Source: Leptospira vanthielii serovar Holland str. Waz Holland = ATCC 700522 (lineage in GTDB: Bacteria; Spirochaetota; Leptospiria; Leptospirales; Leptospiraceae). From it: a stretch of 64,000 nt of DNA. The stretch covers positions 62,001 through 126,000 of the forward strand of contig NZ_AOGY02000039.1 in the NCBI RefSeq assembly GCF_000332455.1. The letters are read 5' to 3'. The notes under the pieces are model-generated. The model ran no database searches. It worked only from the letters and a program-made list of their open reading frames with translations, and was not told the origin of the DNA. The translations under genes were made by a program, and so were the position numbers. Numbering within the stretch: the stretch's first letter is position 1; each line of letters starts with the position of its first letter. This document shows positions 45,358-54,762 of this stretch, one piece after another.

Positions 45358-46560
45358 CTAACTTTGATTCAAGTATTCGTTTAAGGCGTCTTTCACTCGG
45401 GCCACATGTTCTTCTTCGATGGCAATGTGGGGTGCCATCCGTAACCGACCCAAACGAACAGCCGTGGTGATTCCTTTTTGTTTTAAAAAAGATTGGATGC
45501 GTTCTGGCTGGAATTTGGAAGGATCTTTATGGCCCGTGATGGCAAGGATTCCTGTTGTGACGGTGGGAAAAGCATCCGATTCCAAAGTAAATCCAAGGTC
45601 ATGGAGTGTTTGTTTAAAAAGATCTGCGATTTCATAAATTCGTTCTCTCACTCGTGAAAATCCGAGAGTAGACAACATTTTGAGTGATGCATAAAAATAA
45701 ATCCAATCATTGAAGTTGATTGTACTTTGTTCAAATTGGTCGGCGGCAGGTTTCCATTCATTTCGATAAGGAAAATAACTAGAATCGTTGACCACACTGG
45801 ATTGGCCTTTAAAAATAAGTTGAAACCCTTTGGATTCTTCTTTAGATAAATACACAACCCCAAGCCCTAAGGGACCAAGTAACCACTTCCAGGCGGCAAA
45901 GGCACAAAATGCCACTTTAATCTTTCCAAAATCGAGTGCAATATGCCCTACGGCTTGGCTTCCATCAATCACAAGTTTGGTGTGATGGGTTTCACAAAGT
46001 TTAGAAACGGCTTCCATATCAAAAACTACACCCGTACACCAATGAACAGGCGATAGGCTAAGGATAAACACATCCCCTTTTTCTAATTCCCGTTTTAGAT
46101 TGAGAAGAAAGTCTTCGGGAGTTTTTCCTACAGGAATAAATTCAAGTCCCACCCCTTTTTCTTTCCAATGTTCCCAAGGATACACATTACTTGGGTATTC
46201 GTTTTCCAAAACTAAAATCCGTTTTCCTTTAGGAATCTGGATGCTGTGCGAATAAAGATTGATCCCCTCACTCGTGTTATGTACAATCCCAATCTCAGAA
46301 GGGTCGCAAACCAATATTTCTGCGATATATCCTCGGATGGCGGCTTTGATCACAGGTTCGGCAAAACTGGGAGCAAAAATTCCGTACCTGGCATATTCCT
46401 GAAAGTAGAGGTTCATCATCTCAATGGCATAGGTGGAGACGGGTGTAGTTCCGCAATAGTTCAACCAAACGGAATCAGACTGGACAGGAAAGTACTGGGA
46501 GATCCCTTTCCAGTTTGCAAAGGGTGGAAACGAAGGAAGTTCGGAGTGATTAAGAGACAT
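45358..46560 (-). CDS. PLP-dependent aminotransferase class V (cysteine desulfurase-like fold)
   Basis: 400 residues. VIDGSQAVGHIALDFGKIKVAFCAFAAWKWLLGPLGLGV contains the PLP-ring Asp and the Schiff-base Lys (AAWKW). NTSEGINLYSHS corresponds to the phosphate-binding turn. The cysteine loop of true desulfurases is not evident, so a selenocysteine/cysteine lyase-like or other class V enzyme of unknown substrate is the safest call. Divergent from alr, 55 bases apart. Confidence 0.85.
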   Translation of the reverse strand: MSLNHSELPSFPPFANWKGISQYFPVQSDSVWLNYCGTTPVSTYAIEMMNLYFQEYARYGIFAPSFAEPVIKAAIRGYIAEILVCDPSEIGIVHNTSEGINLYSHSIQIPKGKRILVLENEYPSNVYPWEHWKEKGVGLEFIPVGKTPEDFLLNLKRELEKGDVFILSLSPVHWCTGVVFDMEAVSKLCETHHTKLVIDGSQAVGHIALDFGKIKVAFCAFAAWKWLLGPLGLGVVYLSKEESKGFQLIFKGQSSVVNDSSYFPYRNEWKPAADQFEQSTINFNDWIYFYASLKMLSTLGFSRVRERIYEIADLFKQTLHDLGFTLESDAFPTVTTGILAITGHKDPSKFQPERIQSFLKQKGITTAVRLGRLRMAPHIAIEEEHVARVKDALNEYLNQS

Positions 46561-46615
46561 GCAAAAATAGAAATATCTGAAGCGACAGAAGAGAAAAGTA
46601 AAAAAAAATGGAACC

Positions 46616-47746
46616 GTGCTCTCTTCACGGATTTACCTCTCTCGGTCGGCGTTTAGTCACAATATCGCCCTTTTTCGCAAGCTGATTGGACCCAAAACCA
46701 AGTTTACAGCCATTATCAAATCCAATGCCTATGGGCACGGACTTCTTGCTACCGCCTCCATCGCTCTTGATGCCGGTGCGGATTATTTGGGTGTCAATTC
46801 TTTAGAAGAGGCCCTATCCATTCGTAAGGTTTTTTCTAAAGCAACGGTTCTCATTATGGGGAGCATTCCCAACCTAAAAGAAAGAAAGGAATCTCTCGCT
46901 GATGGAAACTTTTGGGTCATGGTTTCTCGCGTGGAAGAAATCGAAATTTTAAGCAAACTTTCCCCCACTCCCAAAATCCATTTGAAAGTGGATACGGGAA
47001 TGTCTCGGCTTGGAATCCCAACAAATAATGCCGAAGTTCTTGCCAAAGAAATTTTTGAAAAAAAACTCCCTCTCTCTGGGATTGCCACCCACTTTGCAAG
47101 TACGGAAGATTTTACAGAACATAGTTATTCGATGTTACAACTTAGTAGGTTCCAAGATACCATCGACACATTCGCCAAACACGGGTTTATCGACCTAGTT
47201 TGTCACTGTGCTTCTTCTGCCTCTGCGATGTTATTTTCGGAGGCAAGGATGGATTTGGTTCGTGTGGGCATTTCTCTTTATGGACTTTGGCCGAGTTTAG
47301 AAACTAAACTTTCTCTCTCTCTTATGAAAAAAGATGTGGGGATGTTAAAACCAGCACTTACATGGAAAACACAAATCCAACACATCCAAAACCTAAACCA
47401 AGGAAGTTTTATTGGTTACGGGTCCACATATAAAACCACTCACGATACGAAATTGGCAGTTGTTCCCGTCGGATACTATGAGGGATTGGACCGGAAACTT
47501 TCCAACCATGGGTATATGTTAGTTCGCGGCGAACGTGCAAAAATTTTGGGTCGGATTTGTATGAATATGACAATGATTGATATCACACATATCCCAGATG
47601 CATCTATTGGTGATGATGTAGTCATTATCGGGAAGTCAGGAAATGAAATCATCTCAGCGGATGACCATGCGGCATGGACGGGTACCATCAATTATGAAGT
47701 GGTAACAAAAATTTTGGGGTCTTTCCCCCGCATCATTGAAGATTAG
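46616..47746 (+). CDS. alr: Alanine racemase
   Basis: 376 residues from a GTG at 46616. The PLP lysine is in FTAIIKSNAYGHG and the catalytic tyrosine in SFIGYGSTYKT near 268. LVRVGISLYGLWPS and GRICMNMTMIDITHI are further family motifs. It supplies D-alanine for peptidoglycan. The alpha/beta-hydrolase gene follows nine bases later. Confidence 0.95.
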   Translation: MLSSRIYLSRSAFSHNIALFRKLIGPKTKFTAIIKSNAYGHGLLATASIALDAGADYLGVNSLEEALSIRKVFSKATVLIMGSIPNLKERKESLADGNFWVMVSRVEEIEILSKLSPTPKIHLKVDTGMSRLGIPTNNAEVLAKEIFEKKLPLSGIATHFASTEDFTEHSYSMLQLSRFQDTIDTFAKHGFIDLVCHCASSASAMLFSEARMDLVRVGISLYGLWPSLETKLSLSLMKKDVGMLKPALTWKTQIQHIQNLNQGSFIGYGSTYKTTHDTKLAVVPVGYYEGLDRKLSNHGYMLVRGERAKILGRICMNMTMIDITHIPDASIGDDVVIIGKSGNEIISADDHAAWTGTINYEVVTKILGSFPRIIED

Positions 47747-47755
47747 AGGAATTTT

Positions 47756-48649
47756 ATGTCAGAGAGACAAATTTATAACTGGAAAAATCACAGACTCACT
47801 TACGTTAAACATAAATCGTTAAATCCAAAATCCAAAGAGACCATTGTTCTCATCGGTGGTTGGTGTTCTGCGGCAGGGTATTGGGGTCTTAACATTCCTT
47901 TTTTTCGTGAACTAGGAGATGTGATTGAACTCGACTTAGTAGGTCATTATCCGGCAGAAATCTTTGATCAAAAAAAAGGACTCACCCTTCAAGATTTTTT
48001 AGAAACACAAGCGCAAGGGATTTGGGCTTCTGCGGGAGAAAAGGACATCACACTCGTTGGCCATTCCACTGGTGGGATGGCGGTCCTTGCCATTGCTTCC
48101 CTATTCCCCCAAAGGATCAAACAAGTGATCTCCATTGCCCCTTACGTCCACGGTCCCGTTCCTGGGATTTTAAAAATCGGTGTGGTGGGACTTCGTGCCA
48201 ACTTAGGTAGTTTTTTTGACTTTGGATTTAAAATTGGGAAGTCCCTCCCCAAAGCCTTACAAATTGGATTTTCCTATGGTGTTTACGATTCCACTGCATT
48301 TCATGCAAGAGAAGACATCAAACAGTTCCTAAAAGAATACAACCCACAATTTGAATGTTTGAACCCGAGGCAAATCCTTATGATCCTTGAGATGTTAGAT
48401 CGCACCGACATCAGGCCCATTGTGTTTGGGAATAGGGTTCCGACCCTCATCATGCGTGGAGAAGAAGATCCTATCATTCCAGGAAAGGATGTAATGGAAT
48501 TAGAAAGAACAACTCCTCATGTGAAGGCAGTGTTATTTTCTGAATGTGGACACTTTGTACACATGGAAAAACAAAAAGCAGCAGAAAAAGTAATGAAAGA
48601 CTTTATCCTGATGAAAAAAACTTCTACGACCAAAAAATCGTTTTTTTAA
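47756..48649 (+). CDS. Alpha/beta-hydrolase
   Basis: 297 residues. VLIGGWCSAAGYWGLNIPFF is the oxyanion loop region and TLVGHSTGGMAVLAIA the nucleophile elbow (G-H-S-T-G). The acid is in RGEEDPIIPG and the histidine in SECGHFVHMEK. No signal peptide. It has an AGAGGAATTTT ribosome-binding region seven bases before the ATG and is co-transcribed with alr. The substrate is unknown. Confidence 0.85.
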   Translation: MSERQIYNWKNHRLTYVKHKSLNPKSKETIVLIGGWCSAAGYWGLNIPFFRELGDVIELDLVGHYPAEIFDQKKGLTLQDFLETQAQGIWASAGEKDITLVGHSTGGMAVLAIASLFPQRIKQVISIAPYVHGPVPGILKIGVVGLRANLGSFFDFGFKIGKSLPKALQIGFSYGVYDSTAFHAREDIKQFLKEYNPQFECLNPRQILMILEMLDRTDIRPIVFGNRVPTLIMRGEEDPIIPGKDVMELERTTPHVKAVLFSECGHFVHMEKQKAAEKVMKDFILMKKTSTTKKSFF

Positions 48650-48659
48650 ACTAATTTCT

Positions 48660-48688
48660 ATTGGGACTTCAGAAAATCTGAACCCAAT
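48660..48688. terminator. Bidirectional stem-loop between convergent genes
   Basis: Two-part stem ATTGGG.TTCAGA / TCTGAA.CCCAAT with a 3-base loop and a 2-base bulge, placed between two convergent stops. T tracts are weak on both sides. Confidence 0.55.
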
Positions 48689-48698
48689 GGGATAAACC

Positions 48699-49508
48699 TT
48701 AGAACAAACGATGGTTTAGGCTTGGAAGTTGGTTTCGAATATCGCTTAACTTTTGTAAATCGATATCTGCGATGACAAATCCTTCTTCATTGTCGATTTC
48801 ATCCAAAATTTCTCCCCAAGGAGAAATGATAAGAGAATGACCAAAGGTTTTACGATTCCCATGAGGGTCATGAGTTCCTGTTTGGCCCGGTGCTAAAACA
48901 TACATAAAATTTTCAATCGCACGAGCACGTAGTAACACATGCCAATGTGCTTCTCCCGTGGGAACAGTAAAGGCTGCCGGCAAAAAACATAACTCCACCC
49001 CCTTCTCAGAAAGAGCGCGAAACAATTCCGGAAATCGAATGTCATAACAAATTGCTGAAGAGATCTTTCCATATTCTGTTTGGATGACCTCAGGAACCTT
49101 TCCCCCACTTTCTGTGGAATTGGATTCGCTATAGTTGAATCCATCCCCTACCACCGCATTAAAAAGATGGGCTTTGTGATAACGAAATACTTCTTCGCCA
49201 CTGGGGTTTACAATAACGGCAGTGTTGAATACTTTCCCCGTAGGGGCCTTAGTGGGAAACCCTCCACCCAAAAGATAGATCCTTAAGTCTTTTGCCGTCT
49301 CTTTCAGAAAGGCAGTGGTCTCCTCTTCGATTTGGCCAAGGAGATTTTTTTTCTCTGCTTCCGAACCCATAAAAGAAAAATTTTCGGGTAGGCCTATGAC
49401 TTTGGCACCGGCACTTGCCGCCTCTTCCACAAGTTGCCTACACTTAGTTAGGTTATTTGAGACTCTTGCTGTACTTGTGACTTGCACTGCGGCGGCTTTA
49501 AATTTCAT
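48699..49508 (-). CDS. Carbon-nitrogen hydrolase (nitrilase superfamily, Nit1/Nit2-like)
   Basis: About 269 residues from the ATG at 49508 (MKFKAAAVQVTST). Catalytic triad: Glu in GLPENFSFMGS, Lys in RYHKAHLF and Cys in SAICYDIRFPELFR. The last phrase and the overall length fit the Nit branch (deaminated glutathione or omega-amidase activity) better than true nitrilases. Divergent from argB with only about 20 bases between start codons. Confidence 0.88.
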   Translation of the reverse strand: MKFKAAAVQVTSTARVSNNLTKCRQLVEEAASAGAKVIGLPENFSFMGSEAEKKNLLGQIEEETTAFLKETAKDLRIYLLGGGFPTKAPTGKVFNTAVIVNPSGEEVFRYHKAHLFNAVVGDGFNYSESNSTESGGKVPEVIQTEYGKISSAICYDIRFPELFRALSEKGVELCFLPAAFTVPTGEAHWHVLLRARAIENFMYVLAPGQTGTHDPHGNRKTFGHSLIISPWGEILDEIDNEEGFVIADIDLQKLSDIRNQLPSLNHRLF

Positions 49509-49528
49509 TATCATAAATGAGGTCTTTT

Positions 49529-50407
49529 ATGAACCACCATTCTGAAAAAATCAATCATATCTTGGAAGCTCTTCCCTATTTGATCAATTATTCGGGGAAA
49601 ACCATTGTCATCAAGTATGGCGGGGCTGCCATGGTGGAAGAAGAATTAAAAGCATCTTTTGCTGAAGATATTGTACTCCTCAAATACCTAGGGATCAATC
49701 CTGTTGTGGTTCACGGTGGTGGGCCCGAAATCAACGCTCTTATCAAGTCGCTCAACCTAAACACGCAGTTCATTCGTGGCCATAGGGTCACAGATGAACC
49801 CACAATGGAAGTGGTGGAGATGGTTCTTACTGGAAAAGTAAATAAACAGATTGTTTCTCTTATCCAAGAGAAAGGCGGAAAACCGGTTGGTCTATCGGGT
49901 AAAGATGGGGGGCTTGCGATTGCAGAAAAGTATCTGATGGAAGTCGAAGGGGAAGACGGTAAAGTTCAAAAAATCGATTTGGGCCTTGTGGGAGAAATTG
50001 CAGAAGTGGATCCCAATATTTTGCTCACCTTACAACGTGAAGGTTTTATTCCCATCATCTCTCCTGTTGCTATGTCTAAAGAAGGCCAAACACTCAATAT
50101 CAATGCCGATACAATGGCTGGTGCGATTGCACAAGCACTCCATGCAGACAAACTCATTTTACTCACAGACACACCAGGTATCCTGATTGACGGCCAATTA
50201 GTAACGGGTCTAAAAAAAGCTGACATTCACGGATATATAAAAACTGGACAGATCTCTGGTGGCATGATACCTAAAGTAGAGTGTTGTTTGGGAGCGATTG
50301 ACTCTGGAGTCAAACGAGCCCACATCATTGACGGAAGAGTTGCCCATTCCGTCTTAATTGAAATATTGACGAACCAAGGGATTGGAAGTTTGATCGAACA
50401 AGGATAG
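49529..50407 (+). CDS. argB: Acetylglutamate kinase
   Basis: 292 residues from the ATG at 49529, chosen because GAGG lies seven bases upstream; an ATG four codons earlier overlaps that site. [15 protein letters not shown] carries the ATP-binding lysine; [11 protein letters not shown] and [18 protein letters not shown] are substrate and ATP site motifs. Second step of arginine synthesis, cytosolic. Six bases separate it from the GAF-SpoIIE gene, so the two are probably co-transcribed. Confidence 0.95.
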   Translation: MNHHSEKINHILEALPYLINYSGKTIVIKYGGAAMVEEELKASFAEDIVLLKYLGINPVVVHGGGPEINALIKSLNLNTQFIRGHRVTDEPTMEVVEMVLTGKVNKQIVSLIQEKGGKPVGLSGKDGGLAIAEKYLMEVEGEDGKVQKIDLGLVGEIAEVDPNILLTLQREGFIPIISPVAMSKEGQTLNINADTMAGAIAQALHADKLILLTDTPGILIDGQLVTGLKKADIHGYIKTGQISGGMIPKVECCLGAIDSGVKRAHIIDGRVAHSVLIEILTNQGIGSLIEQG

Positions 50408-50413
50408 ATTCGG

Positions 50414-52159
50414 ATGCCTACTAAACTACTGACATTAAGTCTGATTTCAGACATTACAAGCCGAATCAATTCTCACGAAGATTTGGAAACACTACTCAGC
50501 GAAATCATGGGTATCACCCGCGATGTCCTTCAAACAGAAGGATCCTCCCTTCTGTTATATGACAAAGAAAATGATCAGTTAGTGTTTAACACAACTAGTG
50601 GCCTAAAAGAAGAATCCCTTGCCCACCTAACAGTTCCTAGGGGAAAAGGGATTGCCGGGATGGTTTTAGAAACTCTCAAACCAGAAATTGTCAACGATGC
50701 GGCCAACGATCCGAGGATATTCAAAGCCATTGACCAAAAAGTGGGGTATGTCACAAGGAACCTACTTTGTGTTCCGATGATTGTCCAAGGTGAAGTACAA
50801 GGTGTACTCGAAGCCGTAAACTCTTTGGATAACCGTGATTTCAATCATACCGATATCAAAATTTTAAGGTATCTATCTAATTTAGCAGCCATTGCTGTAA
50901 AGAACAGGCTTCTGATAGACAACTTGAACTTACGTGCCAACGAACTCAATTGCCTATTTCAAATTTCCCAAGCTCTTGCTAACATCCAAAGTTCTGACGA
51001 ATTTATGGACCTTGCGGTCAAAACCATATCCGAAGTTTTACAAGTGGATCGGGTTTGTCTCAACTTCGAAAAAATTGAAAAGAAGGGCCTTCCCAGATCC
51101 AAATCCAAAGGTTTTTCAGACCAAATCCATGATGAAGATGTAGAAGTTTTACTCTATGCTGATAAAGCCGATTGGATGTTCAAAGGATTCAAAATCATTT
51201 CAGCAAACTCACCCCAAGGAATCCAACTCACTCACAAGGGGCTTTTCCAACACAGTCTCATCATTTTCCCCATTCTAAAAAACAAGGAATGGCTTGGTTC
51301 CCTTGTTGTATCGGACAAAACATCTCGCACTCGGTTTGATGAAATGGACATTCGCATTTTACGAACCCTGACCAACCAAGTTGGGGAAGCTTATACTGCC
51401 TTACAAGTTAAGATACAAAGTGAACGTTTAAAAAACATAGACCGCGACATGCAAGTGGCAGCTATGATTCAAAAACACTCACTTCCCATCATTCCAAAAC
51501 AATACTCACTATTAGAGTTTGATACCTACTACCAAGCATCACGGGAAATTGGTGGAGACTTCTATGATATGGTAGTTCATGGAAAAGATGAAGTTTCTGT
51601 GATCATTGCCGATGTTTCTGGAAAAGGAACTCCTGCGGCACTTTTTATGGAATTTTCGAAAACAGTTCTACAACAAGAAGTTTCGAAAACCACTTCTACT
51701 AGCGAAGCTCTCTTCAATGCAAATAAAATCTTACAAGACAAATCAGGTTTCCTTATGTTTGTCACCGCTATGCTTGTACGGATCAATATGACCAAAAAAG
51801 AATTAACCTATTCTTCCGCAGGTCATAATATGCAAATTATCTATCGTAAAAAACATCATAAAATCCAACACCTTTCTGGAAAAGGCCAACCGATGGGAAT
51901 TGGAAATTGTGAATTTTCCGAACATACGGTGAGTTACCTCCCTGGGGACTTATTGGTTTTATACACAGATGGTGTGACAGAAGCCATGAATTTGAAAGAA
52001 GAACTATTTTCGGAAGAAAGGTTAGAGTCTGTGATTCTATCTCATATCAATGATCCACCAGAAGTAGTCAGACAAGCAATTTTACAAAAAGTAAGTGAAT
52101 TTGTGGGCGAAGCAGAACCCCATGATGACCTTTCTCTCTTTATTATTCGTCTAAATTAA
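50414..52159 (+). CDS. GAF-GAF-SpoIIE serine phosphatase
   Basis: 581 residues. A first GAF domain (about 15-165: GSSLLLYDKENDQLVF, then LLCVPMIVQGEVQGVLEAVN), a second, weaker GAF (about 180-330), then a complete SpoIIE/PP2C domain (about 375-578) with GGDFYDMV, VIIADVSGKGTPAALFM, SSAGHN, VLYTDGVTEA and PHDDLSLFII. All metal-binding aspartates are present, unlike in the chimera at 31.8-34 kb. It likely dephosphorylates an anti-sigma antagonist (STAS protein) in response to a ligand bound by GAF. Confidence 0.9.
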   Translation: MPTKLLTLSLISDITSRINSHEDLETLLSEIMGITRDVLQTEGSSLLLYDKENDQLVFNTTSGLKEESLAHLTVPRGKGIAGMVLETLKPEIVNDAANDPRIFKAIDQKVGYVTRNLLCVPMIVQGEVQGVLEAVNSLDNRDFNHTDIKILRYLSNLAAIAVKNRLLIDNLNLRANELNCLFQISQALANIQSSDEFMDLAVKTISEVLQVDRVCLNFEKIEKKGLPRSKSKGFSDQIHDEDVEVLLYADKADWMFKGFKIISANSPQGIQLTHKGLFQHSLIIFPILKNKEWLGSLVVSDKTSRTRFDEMDIRILRTLTNQVGEAYTALQVKIQSERLKNIDRDMQVAAMIQKHSLPIIPKQYSLLEFDTYYQASREIGGDFYDMVVHGKDEVSVIIADVSGKGTPAALFMEFSKTVLQQEVSKTTSTSEALFNANKILQDKSGFLMFVTAMLVRINMTKKELTYSSAGHNMQIIYRKKHHKIQHLSGKGQPMGIGNCEFSEHTVSYLPGDLLVLYTDGVTEAMNLKEELFSEERLESVILSHINDPPEVVRQAILQKVSEFVGEAEPHDDLSLFIIRLN

Positions 52160-52174
52160 TAATAAGGAGTTTTT

Positions 52175-52765
52175 ATGAAACGCATTCTATATGCAATGGC
52201 AGTGACCTTACGATTGGACAAACTGCACAAAGCCATGTTAGATGCTGTTATAGAAACACGTGTCAAAAACGCGCTACAAACATCTGACAAATTACGCAAA
52301 GAACAAGATCGTTTACGAGAAAAAGATTTTCGCAAACAACTAGACGACTTACAAAACAACCACAACAGTAGTTTTGAAAATTATAAATTAGAAACAGAAA
52401 ATCTAATTCGTATTTTTAAAAACCAAATCTTGGTAGAAAAAAAAGAAGTTCTCAAAGAACGAGAAGTGGTGCGTGAAATGCAACGCCAATCCATGATCCG
52501 CGAGAACAGATTCCAACACTACATCTTACGTTTCAAAGAAATTCTATTTGTAAACAAAAAGGTCGTGGAATCCATCCAAAGTCTTGTCAAAGTAGAATCC
52601 AACATTGAAGATCTGTTACACGAAATTGATAACTATGATGAAAGCAAATTCATCAAAAAACCAGAAATGATTTTGGATACTGAGTTTTTAAAAGAACTCC
52701 ACCAAAAAGAAGAAGAGATCAGGGACAATATCCTCAAGTTCCAAAAAAAAGTGGAAAACAGCTGA
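52175..52765 (+). CDS. Coiled-coil protein downstream of the phosphatase
   Basis: 196 residues, highly charged, almost all helix (KLRKEQDRLREKDFRKQLDD, QILVEKKEVLKEREVVREMQ). TAAGGAG lies just before the start at 52175, 15 bases after the phosphatase stop, so it is part of the argB-phosphatase operon. No family recognised. It may be a structural or scaffold partner; nothing else can be said. Confidence 0.75.
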   Translation: MKRILYAMAVTLRLDKLHKAMLDAVIETRVKNALQTSDKLRKEQDRLREKDFRKQLDDLQNNHNSSFENYKLETENLIRIFKNQILVEKKEVLKEREVVREMQRQSMIRENRFQHYILRFKEILFVNKKVVESIQSLVKVESNIEDLLHEIDNYDESKFIKKPEMILDTEFLKELHQKEEEIRDNILKFQKKVENS

Positions 52766-52778
52766 TCGGGAAAATTAT

Positions 52779-52807
52779 GTTAACAGATGATTCCTTCACC
52801 TGTTAAC
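52779..52807. terminator. Inverted repeat after the coiled-coil gene
   Basis: Perfect 8-bp arms GTTAACAG and CTGTTAAC with a 13-base spacer, 13 bases past the stop, followed by AGTTTTAACC. It may be a weak terminator or a protein-binding dyad at the edge of the defence operon. Confidence 0.4.
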
Positions 52808-53061
52808 AGTTTTAACCGAACGAAAATTAGCTGAAAAGATACCCAATTAAATTAACCTCTCTTCCTTTGCAAATTTTGGCAACAAACGCAAACTTTTATT
52901 GAATTTTTCTTTACAATAACTTTAAGTTAGAGTAAGATTCTTTATCTGATCATGGAGTTAAACTAGGCCGAGAAAAGCTTTTGACATGCGTTTCTTTAAT
53001 AAATAAGACAAAATATTAAAACTGTTTGAACCCACCCAGTTTTTACTTCTAAGTATTAATC
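52808..53061 (+). promoter_or_regulatory. Upstream region and candidate promoter of the Shango-like operon
   Basis: About 250 AT-rich bases. A perfect -35 hexamer TTGACA at 52981-52986 is followed after 17 bases by TAAGAC at 53004-53009, a poor -10. Transcription from here would give a leader of about 100 bases. No tRNA, integrase or attachment site is visible that would explain acquisition. Confidence 0.4.
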
Positions 53062-53119
53062 GGAGGTATTTGACTTGTTCGCGAAAAAGCAACTGGATAG
53101 ATATTATATCAATAAATGA
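53062..53119 (+). CDS. 14-codon leader ORF coupled to sngA
   Basis: A strong Shine-Dalgarno GGAGG (53062-53066) has a TTG at the right distance (53075), beginning LFAKKQLDRYYINK and ending in TGA at 53117-53119. That TGA overlaps the ATG of sngA (53116-53118) as ATGA. The sngA ATG has no good ribosome-binding site of its own, and its frame is blocked upstream by TAA at 53113-53115, so translation by coupling is plausible. Whether the peptide itself matters is unknown. Confidence 0.4.
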
Positions 53120-54762
53120 TACTTATTGTTCTACTGCTTATAACAGCCATAATTCTATATTCGATAGACGACAAAAGCAGAGAATTTGTGAACAAAATAT
53201 TCTTCTCTTCAAATCGCAAAAAGCAAGATCGCCAAACCCATTACCCAGAAGAGACTATGAACCCGTCAAATAGTAGAATCTCAGACAATTCAGTCATTGA
53301 TATTACAGACCAATACCGAAAGATTAATGCCGATAATAACCTGGATGTAAACGCACACCTTACTGCATCACTTATTAATAATTTGGACAAAAACAAGAGA
53401 ACTGAAAATTTTTCAAATTATCAAATCAATGATTTCTACTATTGGAAAGTAGGCACGAAGTACAAAAAACAATTGAAACTAAGTAAAGAGCAAGTCACCT
53501 TGCTTAACAAACTTTGGTTTCCATATAGCACCTTTTGCCGCATTGAATTTTGCTTAATTGCAATAATAAAGTTATACATACATCTTTTTGATGGACTTCA
53601 AAAAATTTACAATCTAGAAGGCACAAATACTGAAGAACGGTTTTCACAAGTTACTGACATAATATTACGGAAAGAATTCAAATATAAAGCAGGAAGTCCA
53701 AACTATAAGTTCAATTATGAAATTAGAAATATCGAACTATACAATCTAATTTTCAAACATTGCGAAAACACAGTAAGAGAATATTATGCGCATAAACGAA
53801 AGCGCAATGTCGAAATATTCTATGAGAACGAAGAATTGCAAAGCGAAATAGAAACAAAAATAATTTCAAAAGTGAAAATGCTGTTACCTTCGCTAATTGC
53901 AAACATTGAAGTGCCAGACGAAGCGACAGAAATTGAACTTAATGCACAGAATACTACACGCTGGAGAATCAAACTAAAAGAATTAATATCTACTTTTACA
54001 GGGGATGCAGAAAAATTTGGAAATTTAGTCATATTAGTGGGGATACAAAATAAAAAGAATCCCGCAGCAAAAAACATATTTTTTGAAGCAGCAAAGTTCA
54101 TTTCAAAACATGACAGGAAAACTGCGCTCAATCTATACCTTCATTATTTAAATCAGGATTTATTATCCCAAAAGTTTGAAAATAAACAAATCCCTAAATC
54201 TATCCTAAAAAGTTTTTTCAGGACCAAAGAACAGTTGCAGGATTTCAATAACATAGCAAATGACCTAGTAAGCGACAGGAACATTGACAAAGCACTAGAA
54301 AATGTTGCAAAGATTTTCGAAATCAAGCGAAAAGAAGTTAAACTGAATACTATCTTGATTAATGAAGTGCGAGAACGACATTCAGGAACTGTTGAGCTTT
54401 TAAACGTATACTTACAAGATGAAACAAATGTTGACACACACGCAACTGAGTCAAGGGAAGTAAGAAAAGAAATCCACGAAATTCATGAAGAATATTCAGA
54501 TATGCGCATGTTTGCTTCTACTCAAGACCTGAAATTCAGCCAAAACCAACAAGAAATCTTAGAGCTATTTGCCAGGAATAACTTTACACTAAGTATTAGT
54601 TCAGTAGAAGCGTATGCGAAATCGAAGAACTTATTGTCAAATAATCTAATTGAAAGCTTAAATGATATTTGTTATGAACTCATTGATGACGTATTAATTG
54701 AACTAACAGAAGAATTTTATACAATAAACCAAGATTATTTTAAAAAAATTAAGGCAATATGA
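53116..54762 (+). CDS. sngA: Shango defence protein SngA-like, TerB-domain protein with N-terminal membrane anchor
   Basis: 548 residues. An N-terminal hydrophobic helix (MILIVLLLITAIILYSI) suggests membrane tethering. A charged linker follows, then a helical body (YWKVGTKYKKQLKLSKEQVT, LLNKLWFP near 130-150). The C-terminal ~140 residues (VELLNVYLQDETNV ... LELFARNNFTLSISSVEAYA ... LNDICYELIDDVLIE) have the pattern of TerB-C domains. Its stop overlaps the ATPase start by ATGA. The gene order TerB protein, ATPase, helicase is that of the three-gene Shango anti-phage system. Confidence 0.72.
   Translation: MILIVLLLITAIILYSIDDKSREFVNKIFFSSNRKKQDRQTHYPEETMNPSNSRISDNSVIDITDQYRKINADNNLDVNAHLTASLINNLDKNKRTENFSNYQINDFYYWKVGTKYKKQLKLSKEQVTLLNKLWFPYSTFCRIEFCLIAIIKLYIHLFDGLQKIYNLEGTNTEERFSQVTDIILRKEFKYKAGSPNYKFNYEIRNIELYNLIFKHCENTVREYYAHKRKRNVEIFYENEELQSEIETKIISKVKMLLPSLIANIEVPDEATEIELNAQNTTRWRIKLKELISTFTGDAEKFGNLVILVGIQNKKNPAAKNIFFEAAKFISKHDRKTALNLYLHYLNQDLLSQKFENKQIPKSILKSFFRTKEQLQDFNNIANDLVSDRNIDKALENVAKIFEIKRKEVKLNTILINEVRERHSGTVELLNVYLQDETNVDTHATESREVRKEIHEIHEEYSDMRMFASTQDLKFSQNQQEILELFARNNFTLSISSVEAYAKSKNLLSNNLIESLNDICYELIDDVLIELTEEFYTINQDYFKKIKAI

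Noticed and set aside
53070..53273. 67-codon frame overlapping the start of sngA
   Set aside because: Its TTG lies only three bases after GGAGG and its sequence is out of frame with sngA; the 14-codon leader at 53075 fits the ribosome-binding site better.
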